Shown: positions 25,813 to 34,658 of the stretch, piece after piece
How positions within the stretch are numbered: position 1 is the first letter of the stretch
How the letters are laid out: each line of letters begins with the position of its first letter
From: Candidatus Gastranaerophilales bacterium
Lineage (GTDB): Bacteria; Cyanobacteriota; Vampirovibrionia; Gastranaerophilales; Gastranaerophilaceae
DNA length: 64,000 bases
Assembly (NCBI GenBank): GCA_944324915.1
Contig: CALUYD010000001.1
Span: 62,001 to 126,000 of the forward strand
Direction of reading: 5' to 3'
Position numbers and translations under genes: made by a program
The notes under the pieces: generated by a model
Told to the model about the DNA's origin: nothing
Database searches by the model: none
Seen by the model: the letters and a program-made list of their open reading frames with translations, nothing else

Positions 25813-26541
25813 TTATTCCTCTATTAAATCAAGTTTTTTAAGTGCATTTTTAGCAGCCTCGCTTTGAGCTTTTTTAATGCTTTTGGCGCAGCCTGAGCCT
25901 ATTATTTCATCATTAAATTTAACATCAACCCAAAAATTCTTATTATGAGCTTTGCCTTCTTCTTTTACTAGAATATATTCGGGCAATTTCTTATTAATTC
26001 CTTGAGTGTATTCTTGCAAAATCGCCTTAGGGTTGAGTGTTCTTATTTTTTTATCAACAGATAAAATATCATCTATAAAATTTTGCTCTAAAAAAGATTT
26101 TACTTTTTCATACCCTTGTTTTTTATAATTTATAAAAATCGCACCCAAAAGCGCCTCAAAAGCACAAGCTATAATTGATTCTTTTTTAGCACCGCCTTGT
26201 TTTCGCTCATTTTTTCCTAAAACGATTAATTCTTCAAAACCAAGAATTTTCGCATATTCAAAAATATTTTTATCTGAAACTATTTCGGCTCTTAATTTTG
26301 TTAATTCGCCCTCGTTATAATCAACAAAATGGTTATACAAAAAATCGCTAATAGCGAGCTTTAAGACTGCATCACCATAAAACTCAAGTTTTTCATAAGA
26401 CATTTTTTCATCTAAATTATTTTCATTAGTATATGAAGTATGAATAAATGCTTGCTCTAAAAGCTCAATATCCTTAAATTTTAAATTATATTTTTCTTGA
26501 AATTTTAAAAGCTGTTCTTTTCTTTCCTTAGAAATAGACAT
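25813..26541 (-). CDS. rnc: Ribonuclease III
   Basis: 242 residues. Catalytic signature LEFYGDAVLKLAISDFL (about 46-62; the E and D metal ligands), the second acidic site in ACAFEALLGAIF, and a C-terminal dsRNA-binding domain (NPKAILQEYTQGINKKLPEYILVKEEG..., then GSGCAKSIKKAQSEAAKNAL). Cuts double-stranded RNA in rRNA and mRNA processing. The start overlaps the end of cdsA by 14 bp; AGGAAA lies upstream. Confidence 0.97.
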   Translation of the reverse strand: MSISKERKEQLLKFQEKYNLKFKDIELLEQAFIHTSYTNENNLDEKMSYEKLEFYGDAVLKLAISDFLYNHFVDYNEGELTKLRAEIVSDKNIFEYAKILGFEELIVLGKNERKQGGAKKESIIACAFEALLGAIFINYKKQGYEKVKSFLEQNFIDDILSVDKKIRTLNPKAILQEYTQGINKKLPEYILVKEEGKAHNKNFWVDVKFNDEIIGSGCAKSIKKAQSEAAKNALKKLDLIEE

Positions 26542-27448
26542 TTATCGCTTTTCCTAAATAAGTAAATAATTCAACTAAAACATTTTTTCCATGGGTAAAA
26601 TGCATAAAATAATAATAAGCAACAGGAATTGCAAAAATATACCCGTCAAACCTATCTAACATTCCGCCATGGCCTGGTAGAATATTGCTTGAATCTTTAA
26701 CACCGGCGTCACGTTTGATTAATGATTCTGATAAATCTCCTAATTGAGCGGAAGCTGTTATAATCAAACCGCCGATTATTGCTTGAAACAAACTTAAATC
26801 AGCATAAAAAACGCCCAAGCAAGAAACTAAAATTGCACATAAACCGCCACCAATAGCACCTTCAACTGTTTTTTTAGGGCTTATTACTTCAGCCAATTTT
26901 CTTTTTCCAAAATTCACACCAAAATAATACGCACCTATATCGGTTAAAGCGACTGCAACAAAAACAAAGATTAAAAGCCATAACCCTTCGGATGGTGAAA
27001 ATTGAAATGCGCCAACTCGAGTTAAACCAATTTGTCTTATTAAAAGAATATGACATGGAAGCCAAGCGCAATACAGCGCACCTAAAATTGTTGTTGCAAC
27101 ATTTACTATATAAGGCTGACGACCTTTGAATAGTACGCTTAAGAAAGAAGCCATAATAACAAGGGTTAACATGGATGGAACCATATCAAACCTATGGAAG
27201 AAAGTTAGGGTTAAAAACACAATATCGGCAAATAAAATTACTGTATAGCTTGGATAAAAACCTTTAAAATTCAAAATTCTTATAAATTCTTTTGAACATA
27301 AAATAATTATTATGCCGAGCATTATATATAATGGAATTGACCCCAGCGCAATTGCAACAAGCGCTATTATAGAGATTATTACTCCTGTGATAACTCTTAG
27401 CGTTTTATTTTTTTTAACCGCTACTTCTTCTTCCATTGTTTGTGACAA
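26528..27448 (-). CDS. cdsA: Phosphatidate cytidylyltransferase
   Basis: 306 residues with about eight TM helices. The CdsA signature is at the C-terminus: SPKKTVEGAIGGG (about 194-206), then SAQLGDLSESLIKRDAGVKDSSNILPGHGGMLDRFDG in pieces (about 238-275). Makes CDP-diacylglycerol for phospholipid synthesis in the inner membrane. Start: TTG at 27448, supported by GGAG eight bases upstream; the ATG four codons later has no such site. Confidence 0.96.
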   Translation of the reverse strand: MSQTMEEEVAVKKNKTLRVITGVIISIIALVAIALGSIPLYIMLGIIIILCSKEFIRILNFKGFYPSYTVILFADIVFLTLTFFHRFDMVPSMLTLVIMASFLSVLFKGRQPYIVNVATTILGALYCAWLPCHILLIRQIGLTRVGAFQFSPSEGLWLLIFVFVAVALTDIGAYYFGVNFGKRKLAEVISPKKTVEGAIGGGLCAILVSCLGVFYADLSLFQAIIGGLIITASAQLGDLSESLIKRDAGVKDSSNILPGHGGMLDRFDGYIFAIPVAYYYFMHFTHGKNVLVELFTYLGKAINVYF

Positions 27449-27450
27449 TT

Positions 27451-28011
27451 TTATATCTCCATAACTTCTTTTTCTTTATTTGAAACTGTTTCATCAACAA
27501 TTTTTACATATTTATCAGTAATTTTTTGAACTTGGTCTTGTCCGTCTTTAATAGCATCTTCCGGCAGATTTTCTGTTTTTTCCAATTTTTTAACAGAATC
27601 TGTTGCATCTCTTCTAACGTTTCTTATTGCAACTTTCGCATCTTCACCCATTGCTTTAACTTCTTTTGCTAATTCTTTTCTTCTATCTTGAGTTAAAGGT
27701 GGGAATGCAAGGCGAATTACCATACCATCTGAATTTGGAGTGATACCGATTTCAGCTTTTACGATTGCTTTTTCGATTTCTTTTAAAATTGTTTTATCAA
27801 ACGGAGTAATAACAAGTGTTGTACCTTCAACAACTGAAACTTGAGCCAATTGACGAAGTCCTGTCGGAGCGCCATAATAATCTACAACAACTTTTTCAAG
27901 AATAAGAGGATTAGCTCTTCCTGTTCTAACTGTTGCAAGGTCTTTATGGAGCTGATTGATACATTTTTCCATTTTTTCTTGGGCTTGCTTTTTAATTTCT
28001 TCAACTGACAT
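27451..28011 (-). CDS. frr: Ribosome recycling factor
   Basis: 186 residues, usual length. Signatures: MEKCINQLHKDLATVRTGRANPLILEKVVVDYYGAPTGLRQLAQVSV (in pieces), TPNSDGMVIRLAFPPLTQDRRKEL, and VRRDATDSVKKLEK. Splits post-termination ribosomes with EF-G. It follows pyrH by 18 bp, the common pyrH-frr order; uppS, often between frr and cdsA, is absent. Confidence 0.98.
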   Translation of the reverse strand: MSVEEIKKQAQEKMEKCINQLHKDLATVRTGRANPLILEKVVVDYYGAPTGLRQLAQVSVVEGTTLVITPFDKTILKEIEKAIVKAEIGITPNSDGMVIRLAFPPLTQDRRKELAKEVKAMGEDAKVAIRNVRRDATDSVKKLEKTENLPEDAIKDGQDQVQKITDKYVKIVDETVSNKEKEVMEI

Positions 28012-28029
28012 TTTATTTCTCCTAATATA

Positions 28030-28752
28030 TTAATTTTCTACCATTGTACCAACATTTTCGTTATTTAAAATTTTAACTAAACTATCTTTTAAATTAAAAT
28101 CAAAAACGCATATTGGAATTTTATTTTGTTTACATAAAGCGCAAGATGTCAAATCCATTACTTTAAGTCCGTTTACGATTATATCGTCATAAGTTATTTT
28201 ATCATATTTTTTAGCATTTGGGTTAGTTTTTGGATCATCATTATATACACCATCTACACCATTTTTTGCCATTAACATCGCTTGAGCACCAATTTCAGAA
28301 GCACGAAGCGCAGCTGCTGTATCTGTTGTAAAGAAAGGATTTCCTGTTCCTGCCGCAAAAATAACCACTCTGCCTTTTTCTAAGTGTCTTATTGCTCTAA
28401 ATCTTATATAAGGTTCTGCAATTTTTTCCATATCAATTGCACTTTGAACTCTGCAATCAACTCCGATTTTTCTTAATTCGGATTGAAGGGCAATAGCGTT
28501 CATAACAGTAGCAAGCATTCCGACATAATCACCGGAAGCCTGATCCATGCCTAATTTTGAAGAATTTTGCATGCCTCTAAAAATATTTCCGCCGCCAACT
28601 ACGATTGCAATTTGAACTCCCAAATCGTATGCTTTTTTAATTTCAGAGCAAATATTATGAACAGGCTCCGGATCAATTCCAAATTGTTGAGTGCCCAAAA
28701 GAGCTTCTCCTGAAATCTTGAGAAGTATTTTTTTATACTTTAATTCTGACAT
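28030..28752 (-). CDS. pyrH: UMP kinase
   Basis: 240 residues. Amino-acid kinase fold: KKILLKISGEALLG at the start, IAIVVGGGNIFRGM, AIDMEKIAEPYIRFRAIRHLEKGRVVIFAAGTGNPFFTTDTAAALRA in pieces (about 118-160), and AKNGVDGVYNDDPKTNPNAKKYD. Phosphorylates UMP to UDP. Heads the pyrH-frr-cdsA-rnc-rpe unit. The usual upstream partners rpsB and tsf are not adjacent here. Confidence 0.98.
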   Translation of the reverse strand: MSELKYKKILLKISGEALLGTQQFGIDPEPVHNICSEIKKAYDLGVQIAIVVGGGNIFRGMQNSSKLGMDQASGDYVGMLATVMNAIALQSELRKIGVDCRVQSAIDMEKIAEPYIRFRAIRHLEKGRVVIFAAGTGNPFFTTDTAAALRASEIGAQAMLMAKNGVDGVYNDDPKTNPNAKKYDKITYDDIIVNGLKVMDLTSCALCKQNKIPICVFDFNLKDSLVKILNNENVGTMVEN

Positions 28753-28827
28753 TTAACACCTTATTTCTCGTAAATCTAATATATTTCAATTATACACAAG
28801 AATAATAGAATGTGTAATAATTAAATT

Positions 28828-30030
28828 ATGTCATCTCAGAATTTTATAAAAAATATAACATCAAAAGATATAGCTCAATCAAACAGCACAATAAAAAATA
28901 TGATTAAAACCGCAAATGTAGCCGATTTTGAATTATTATGCCAGAGTGCTGAGTATATTTTTCCATTTTTAAAAGAAAGAATTACAAGAGATTTTGTTAA
29001 GATAATTAACAAAGAAAATTTGAATGTCGTTTTTGAATTTTCAAAAATATATTGCTCTGATTTTGAAGATTTAATTGTCAATTCTTGGATTAAATTTGCA
29101 AATGAAGATTTAACGGATGAAATACTAGATTTATTTGAAAATGGCACAGATGAACAAAAAACATATTGTGCTAAATATTTTTCTAAAATTCAAGACCCAC
29201 TTGCAATAGAATACTTAAATAAATTTGCAAAAAGCGACTTTGAAGCTCTTAGATTAAATTGCGCCATAGCTTTGAGCGCATTTTTGGATGTTGAAGTTTT
29301 AAATGAAATGAAAAATATAGTGCTCAATTCAAACGATGAATTTGAAAAACTTAGGGCATTTAATTTTATTGTTGCTTACGGCAAAGATGAGCAAATTAAA
29401 TTTGTTCTTGAAAATGCCTTCAATAGCCCTTTTGCAACAAATATTATAACTAATATCATGGATTTTTGTGATATTAATCACCTTAAAAATATTTTAAATA
29501 ATGAAACTTTAAATAAAATTCTGCAATTAATTATAGAAGAATACCCTGAAGATATTCCGCTAGACACTTGCTATTATTGGAATTTAATTGATTATATGAA
29601 ATTAATACATTCATTTGATAATCAATATTCAAGAAATATTCTTTTAATGGCTAAAATAAAATTTGATGAATTTTATAAAAATGATATTTATACTTTCGAT
29701 TTTGATAAAAATGTGAAAGAGGAAGTTAAAAACATTTATCAATATTTAAATTCGCTAAATATCAAAATTGATGATTTATCTGAAGAATTAAAAAAAGACA
29801 AATTTCATTTTGATATAGCACTCAATATCATAAAAGAATTGAAATTAAATCAATATTCTAATTATTTAGCTCAATTAATTGAAAAAAATCAAGATGATTA
29901 TGAAAAAATCGCAAAATTAAGCGAAACATTAAAAGAAATAAATGAAACAAAACTAATCAACACTGAAATAATTGAAAAAATAAAAGATGAAAATATTAAA
30001 GCCTTAATAAAAAGCTATATTAACGCTTAA
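28828..30030 (+). CDS. Helical repeat (HEAT-like) protein, unknown function
   Basis: 400 residues, almost wholly alpha-helical, with repeating helix pairs such as EYLNKFAKSDFEALRLNCAIALSAF and LNEMKNIVLNSNDEFEKLRAFNFIVAYG (about 129-190), consistent with a HEAT-type scaffold. No signal peptide or TM segment. There is no ribosome site before the ATG; an AATAAT hexamer lies six bases upstream, so the transcript may be leaderless. It is divergent from pyrH and its last 11 bp overlap the end of dnaA. Confidence 0.6.
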   Translation: MSSQNFIKNITSKDIAQSNSTIKNMIKTANVADFELLCQSAEYIFPFLKERITRDFVKIINKENLNVVFEFSKIYCSDFEDLIVNSWIKFANEDLTDEILDLFENGTDEQKTYCAKYFSKIQDPLAIEYLNKFAKSDFEALRLNCAIALSAFLDVEVLNEMKNIVLNSNDEFEKLRAFNFIVAYGKDEQIKFVLENAFNSPFATNIITNIMDFCDINHLKNILNNETLNKILQLIIEEYPEDIPLDTCYYWNLIDYMKLIHSFDNQYSRNILLMAKIKFDEFYKNDIYTFDFDKNVKEEVKNIYQYLNSLNIKIDDLSEELKKDKFHFDIALNIIKELKLNQYSNYLAQLIEKNQDDYEKIAKLSETLKEINETKLINTEIIEKIKDENIKALIKSYINA

Positions 30031-31423
30031 TTAATTCTGATAATTCATCTGTTATTATTTGCATTGCTTTGTTTGATTGAATATCTTTTTTAAGTTTTTC
30101 ATGCTGATACATAATTGTTGTGTGATTTTTCTTAAATTCTTTTGCAATATTAGGGTAGCTTAAATCCAATAATTCACGAGAAAGATAGATAGCATATTTT
30201 CTTGCATTCACTACCTCTTTAGCTCTTGCAGTTGATAAAATCTCATCTTTATCCACACAAAAATATTTAGCACACGTTTCTAAAATATTATCAACAGTAA
30301 TTTTCTTTTTCTTTTCTGAGAAATTCAAATACTCTTTTGTTAATTCCACATTAAGCTCAACACCTTCAATTGAGGCTCTTGCGCTTGCTCTATTGTATGC
30401 ACCTTCTAATTCTCTAATATTTGTGCTAAATTCTTTAGCTAAAAATAGCGCAACCTCATCTGAAATAGGATAATCAGATAAAATCGCATGACGTTTAACT
30501 ATTTCCATTCTCGTTTCTAAATCAGGAATTTTAATATTTGCTTCAATTCCCCATTCAAAACGGCTTCTCAATCTATCAGGTATTTTTTCAAAAGCAGATA
30601 GAGGTCTATCTGATGCAAAAACAATTTGTTTTCCTGCATGATATAGTGCATCAAATGTGTTAAATATTTCTTCTTCTGTTCTTTGTTTACCATCTATCCA
30701 TTGAATATCATCAATCAAAAGCACATCAACATTTCTGTGCATATCTCTAAATTTGCGCATTTTTTCATTGATATCGCCTGAATTTTTGCAAGAAGCCAAA
30801 GATTCAATTAATTTATTTCCAAAATCTTCCGCTTTTGTGTATCTAATTTTAAGGTTTGGAAAATTCTTTAAAATTTTGTGTCCTATTGCTTGCATTAAAT
30901 GAGTTTTTCCAAGCCCAACAGAGCCTGAGATAAACAAAGGATTATATTTTTGCCCCGGAGCTTCCGCTATCATTTGAGCAATTTTATAGGCAAAGCGAGA
31001 ATTTTCACCCTCTACAAAATTTTCAAATGTATATTTTAAATTTAAACCGCAAAAAGAATGCATTTGAGCTAAATGCTCCATTTTTTGAGCAGTTTGATTA
31101 TGTTCTTTTTGTTCTTTTGTTTGTTTTTGAGGTTTTTTCTTTTTGATTGTTTCATCTAAAATAAATCTTACAGCTCTTTTTAATTTTGTAACTTCAAACA
31201 ATGCTTCTTCAACTTCTTTTAAATGTTTTTGTTGAAGCACTTGAATACCAAAGCCTTGAGAGCTTTTAATCAAAAATATGCCGTTTTCACTTTCTTCAAA
31301 TAAAGGCAAGGCAGGTTCTAAATCTTTTGTCCAAGTAGCAACAAAGCTAGGGAGTTTGTTCTCCAAAATATGCAAAAAATTATCCCATGCCTCAATCTCG
31401 TTTTTATCTAGTGAATTAATCAA
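30020..31423 (-). CDS. dnaA: Chromosomal replication initiator DnaA
   Basis: 467 residues. Domain I about 1-85; linker; AAA+ domain III from about 125 (YTFENFVEGENSRFAYKIA), with Walker A ISGSVGLGKTHLM, Walker B VLLIDDIQWI, sensor NIRELEGAYNRA; domain IV carries the DnaA signature YPNIAKEFKKNHTTIMYQHEK. Start is TTG: the nearest upstream ATG is out of frame. Immediately upstream is a 25-bp interrupted palindrome. A lone consensus DnaA box (TTATCCACA, 30250-30258) lies inside the gene; no box cluster is seen. Confidence 0.97.
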   Translation of the reverse strand: MINSLDKNEIEAWDNFLHILENKLPSFVATWTKDLEPALPLFEESENGIFLIKSSQGFGIQVLQQKHLKEVEEALFEVTKLKRAVRFILDETIKKKKPQKQTKEQKEHNQTAQKMEHLAQMHSFCGLNLKYTFENFVEGENSRFAYKIAQMIAEAPGQKYNPLFISGSVGLGKTHLMQAIGHKILKNFPNLKIRYTKAEDFGNKLIESLASCKNSGDINEKMRKFRDMHRNVDVLLIDDIQWIDGKQRTEEEIFNTFDALYHAGKQIVFASDRPLSAFEKIPDRLRSRFEWGIEANIKIPDLETRMEIVKRHAILSDYPISDEVALFLAKEFSTNIRELEGAYNRASARASIEGVELNVELTKEYLNFSEKKKKITVDNILETCAKYFCVDKDEILSTARAKEVVNARKYAIYLSRELLDLSYPNIAKEFKKNHTTIMYQHEKLKKDIQSNKAMQIITDELSELIKR

Positions 31424-31460
31424 AAGAAACCATTCCTAATTAATATGATAATCATCCAAC

Positions 31461-31485
31461 CATTAATAGGCCATGCCTGTTAATG
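31461..31485. promoter_or_regulatory. Interrupted palindrome in the dnaA promoter region
   Basis: Arms CATTAATAGGC and GCCTGTTAATG (one mismatch in 11) around CAT. It lies between a TATAGT -10-like hexamer (31495-31500, minus strand) and the dnaA start, where a bound protein would block initiation or early elongation. Candidate operator for a dimeric repressor. Confidence 0.55.
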
Positions 31486-31522
31486 ATAATTTTACTATAA
31501 ATAAAATAAAATTAAAATTATT

Positions 31523-33370
31523 TTATTCAACTGTTACAGATTTTGCAAGATTTCTAGGCTGATCAACATCTTTTCCTAAATATTCTGCTATATAATAAGC
31601 CAATAATTGAAGCACAACAATATTCAATGCAGGGCTTAATAAATCGCAAACCGGAGGAATTATAATTAAATCATCAAATAAATCTTTGTCTTTATCAGCT
31701 ATATAATCAGCAACGCCGATTAATTTTGCTTGACGAGCACGTGCTTCTTCGCAATTAGATAAAACTTTATCGTAAACAATTCCTGAATTTAATATTGCTA
31801 AAACAGGCATATTTTCATCTAACATTGCAATAGGTCCATGCTTTAATTCTCCTGCACCATATCCTGTGGCATTAATGTAGCTTATTTCTTTTAATTTAAG
31901 CGCACCCTCTAATGCTGATGGGAAATTTATTCCTCTTGCAATAAAAATAAAATCTTTATAGCTTGAATATTTCTTTGCAATTTTTTGAATATTATCTGTG
32001 TTTTCAAGTAATGCTTCAATTTTATTTGGAAGCTCGATTAATTCTTGTTTTATTTTTTTAATTTCATTATCAAATTTTGTTATACCTTTATTTTCCATTA
32101 AATATATTGCAAGCATATAAAGGCTTATTAATTGAGCCATATATGATTTTGTAGCAGCAACGGAAACCTCAATACCGGCATTTACAGGCAATAAACTATC
32201 TGCTAATCTTGCCATGGTTGAATCAGCTCTATTTGTAATTATTGCAATATGTGCATTTTTTTCTTTAACTTGCTTAATTGCAGTAATTGTATCTGCTGTT
32301 TCGCCTGATTGAGAAATACCTATTACTAATGTATTTTCATCAGCAATAGTATCACGATAAATATATTCGCTTGATGGCTCTACATCAGTCGGTATATTTG
32401 CAAATTTTTCTATAATATATTTTCCGACTAATCCGGCATGCAAACTTGTACCACATGCGATTATTTGAACTCTTGTAATATTTTTAATTTTTTCTTGAGT
32501 TAATTTAAATTCATCAAGATTTATTTTATTATCATGCCCGATTAATTTTCCGCTTAAAACATTTCTTACAACATCGCTTTGCTCATGGATTTCTTTAAGC
32601 ATGAAATGTTTATAGCCCATTTTTGAAATAGCCATGGCTTCAAAAGGCAAATGTTCAACTTTATTTATAACCAAATTACCGTTATCATCATAAATTTGAA
32701 TAGAATCTTTTTTAACAACGCCAACTTGATAATCTGATAAATATATTGCTTTTTTAGTGTATTCAATAATAGCAGGAATATCAGAAGCAATAAAGTTTTC
32801 ACCCTCGCCAACACCAATTATTAAAGGAGCATTTCTTTTTGCTACAACGATTTTATCGGGTTCATTATTATGAATAGCGCAAAACGCAAAAGCACCTTTA
32901 ATTTTTTTAACGGCATTTTGCATTGCTTTTAGTAAGTCATGAGTTTTACCGTATTCATGAGCAATTAAATGAGCTGCAACTTCAGTATCTGTTTGAGATT
33001 GAAAAATGCAGCCATAAGATAATAATTCTTCTTTTAATTCTTGATAATTTTCAATAATTCCATTATGAACAAGAGTAAAATTCTTACAATTACAAGTGTG
33101 CGGATGAGCATTTAATGTAGTAGGCAAGCCATGTGTTGCCCAGCGAATATGACCAATACCTTTTGTTGCTTTAGAGCAAATATCTTCTTTTGTTTTTAAA
33201 ACTTCAACAAGATTGTTTAATTTTCCTTGTGCTTTATATATGTATGTTTTATCATCACAACATAGTGCAACGCCTGATGAATCATATCCACGATACTCAA
33301 GATGAGATAAGCCTGAAATTAAAATCTCGCTTGCTTTTTTATCCCCAATATATCCAATTATTCCACACAT
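31523..33370 (-). CDS. glmS: Glutamine-fructose-6-phosphate aminotransferase
   Basis: 615 residues. Begins CGIIGYIGDKKASEILISGLSHLEYRGYDSSGVA in pieces, with the catalytic N-terminal Cys; GHIRWATHG and HNGIIENY of the glutaminase domain; two SIS domains with ACGTSLHAG, ISQSGETADTI and the C-terminal LAKSVTVE. Makes glucosamine-6-P for peptidoglycan and surface sugars. No glmS ribozyme-like structure is apparent upstream. Confidence 0.98.
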   Translation of the reverse strand: MCGIIGYIGDKKASEILISGLSHLEYRGYDSSGVALCCDDKTYIYKAQGKLNNLVEVLKTKEDICSKATKGIGHIRWATHGLPTTLNAHPHTCNCKNFTLVHNGIIENYQELKEELLSYGCIFQSQTDTEVAAHLIAHEYGKTHDLLKAMQNAVKKIKGAFAFCAIHNNEPDKIVVAKRNAPLIIGVGEGENFIASDIPAIIEYTKKAIYLSDYQVGVVKKDSIQIYDDNGNLVINKVEHLPFEAMAISKMGYKHFMLKEIHEQSDVVRNVLSGKLIGHDNKINLDEFKLTQEKIKNITRVQIIACGTSLHAGLVGKYIIEKFANIPTDVEPSSEYIYRDTIADENTLVIGISQSGETADTITAIKQVKEKNAHIAIITNRADSTMARLADSLLPVNAGIEVSVAATKSYMAQLISLYMLAIYLMENKGITKFDNEIKKIKQELIELPNKIEALLENTDNIQKIAKKYSSYKDFIFIARGINFPSALEGALKLKEISYINATGYGAGELKHGPIAMLDENMPVLAILNSGIVYDKVLSNCEEARARQAKLIGVADYIADKDKDLFDDLIIIPPVCDLLSPALNIVVLQLLAYYIAEYLGKDVDQPRNLAKSVTVE

Positions 33371-33457
33371 ATTATAATAACTCCAAGTAGTCTATTGTGT
33401 TATTTTAATATGAGAAAAATTTAAATACAAATTAAGTTTATATAAAGATTGAATTAA

Positions 33458-33772
33458 TTATAATTCGATTTCTTCATAATCGCCCATTGCTTTTAATTGC
33501 TTTTGTTTAATATTATGAACGGTAGCATCAACTAAAAGCTCAAAAGATTTCATATCTTTAATTTTAGGTGAAAATTCTTTAATCAAAGTATCTCGAACCA
33601 TTTTTTCGAGTTTTTCGTTATCTTTATTTATATCTTTTTTATCTTCCGGAATTAGATAGTCAATATATCTGGAAGCAATTTTACAATCTTGCAAACTTGA
33701 AAACATAGCCCACTTTAATTTTGGACTCAAATCTTTTAATTTTCTTACAATTTTGAAATTTTTAAAATTCAT
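33458..33772 (-). CDS. Hypothetical basic helical protein
   Basis: 104 residues with an AGAGG ribosome site before the ATG. Lys-rich start (FKNFKIVRKLKDLSPKLKW), acidic-basic middle and a helical C-terminus (FELLVDATVHNIKQKQLKAMGDYEEIEL in pieces). No signal, TM or known motif. It stands alone between glmS and tRNA-Arg(CCT), with a 14-bp perfect palindrome about 95 bases upstream. Confidence 0.55.
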   Translation of the reverse strand: MNFKNFKIVRKLKDLSPKLKWAMFSSLQDCKIASRYIDYLIPEDKKDINKDNEKLEKMVRDTLIKEFSPKIKDMKSFELLVDATVHNIKQKQLKAMGDYEEIEL

Positions 33773-33865
33773 TTTGACCTCTGCGTATTTAAACGCTCTT
33801 ATGCTGTCTATTTAAAGTGAGCTAAAAAATAAAAGTGATAATTTTTAGCATGTTTTTTACAAAAG

Positions 33866-33879
33866 TTTACTTAAGTAAA
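33866..33879. promoter_or_regulatory. 14-bp perfect palindrome
   Basis: TTTACTTAAGTAAA, in the 167-bp region between the divergent 104-residue protein gene and tRNA-Arg(CCT). Could be an operator; AT-rich context tempers this. Confidence 0.35.
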
Positions 33880-33939
33880 ATTATATCGATTTTTTTGGTA
33901 TTTTTCAAGTTTTATTTTTGTAGTATGCTAATTAAAAAT

Positions 33940-34013
33940 GTCCACGTAGTTCAGATGGATAGAACGTCACCCTCCTAAGGTGAATGTCGGAGGTTCGAAT
34001 CCTCTCGTGGACA
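33940..34013 (+). tRNA. tRNA-Arg (anticodon CCT)
   Basis: 74 bases with discriminator A. Acceptor stem GTCCACG / CGTGGAC fully paired; anticodon stem TCACC / GGTGA with loop CTCCTAA; T-arm GGAGGTTCGAATCCTCT. CCA not encoded. A TATGCT -10-like hexamer lies about 12 bases upstream. Confidence 0.94.
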
Positions 34014-34029
34014 TTTCTTTTGTAAACAT

Positions 34030-34106
34030 TTACACGTTCAATTCAAGATGGATAAATGCCACCCTCAATAGCGTGAATGCCAAGGGCACGAATTTCTCGA
34101 GCGACA
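34030..34106 (+). pseudogene. Decayed tRNA-Arg copy
   Basis: 17 bases after the intact tRNA, a 77-base stretch keeps its outline: acacgtt..attcaagatggata, ccaccctc, gcgtgaatg, gaatttctcga and gcgaca align in order with tRNA-Arg(CCT). Acceptor, anticodon and T stems no longer pair, so it cannot be functional. It borders the restriction-modification genes. Confidence 0.75.
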
Positions 34107-34130
34107 TTTTTTATAAATAAACCCTATTTG

Positions 34131-34658
34131 CTAATTTTCCACAGGCAACCCCAACCTTTGAAGTGGAATGTAGTTAAAATAATAATCGCAACCAACGCTA
34201 TGGATATATGCTAAAACATCTTTATATTCAGGTTTTTTAAACCAATCATTTAAAATGTAAATATATTCAACTTCGAAATTTAAAGCCGCCAAAAGCCTTT
34301 TATACTGTTTTTTCTTAAAGTCGCAAGTTTGTAATTTCTCATCAACAGAACCAGCCACTTGTTGGTATTTGCACTCAATAATATAAAAAGTATTGTTAAG
34401 AATTACATATATAGAATCATCTGGTAATAACTTTTTAGAAAGATAAGCCTGCCAATTAACCTTATTCTTTTCTAAAAACTTGTACAAGCCATTTTTAACA
34501 AAGATCATGCCAACTAATTTATTTTTATAAAATACATTGTTTTCTTTATCAACATTATAATTTTTTAACCCATTCAATAAAGTTTTTAAATCTGCTTTTG
34601 TTTCAAATACTAATCCTGTTGTAGTATTGCCACCGCCTATTCCGTCTTTTATCATCAA
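34131..34658 (-). CDS. Probable type II restriction endonuclease (PD-(D/E)XK type)
   Basis: 175 residues. The segment LPDDSIYVILNNTFYIIECKYQ (in pieces, about 78-99) has the P-D...E-x-K arrangement of PD-(D/E)XK nucleases: Asp 80/81 and Glu-Cys-Lys near 95-97. The start KDGIGGGNTTTGLVFETKADL is a Gly-rich N-terminus. It follows two DNA methyltransferase genes, overlapping the second by 4 bp, which is the main support for a restriction role. Specificity is unknown; it does not look like DpnII/MboI despite the DpnM-like partner. The gene appears full length. Confidence 0.72.
   Translation of the reverse strand: MMIKDGIGGGNTTTGLVFETKADLKTLLNGLKNYNVDKENNVFYKNKLVGMIFVKNGLYKFLEKNKVNWQAYLSKKLLPDDSIYVILNNTFYIIECKYQQVAGSVDEKLQTCDFKKKQYKRLLAALNFEVEYIYILNDWFKKPEYKDVLAYIHSVGCDYYFNYIPLQRLGLPVEN

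Noticed and set aside
30250-30258. Replication origin suggested by a consensus DnaA box
   Set aside because: A single box inside dnaA; no cluster of boxes or AT-rich unwinding region was found near dnaA or elsewhere in the window.
33371-33457. glmS ribozyme
   Set aside because: The upstream region is only 87 bases and AT-rich, with no paired core resembling the ribozyme.
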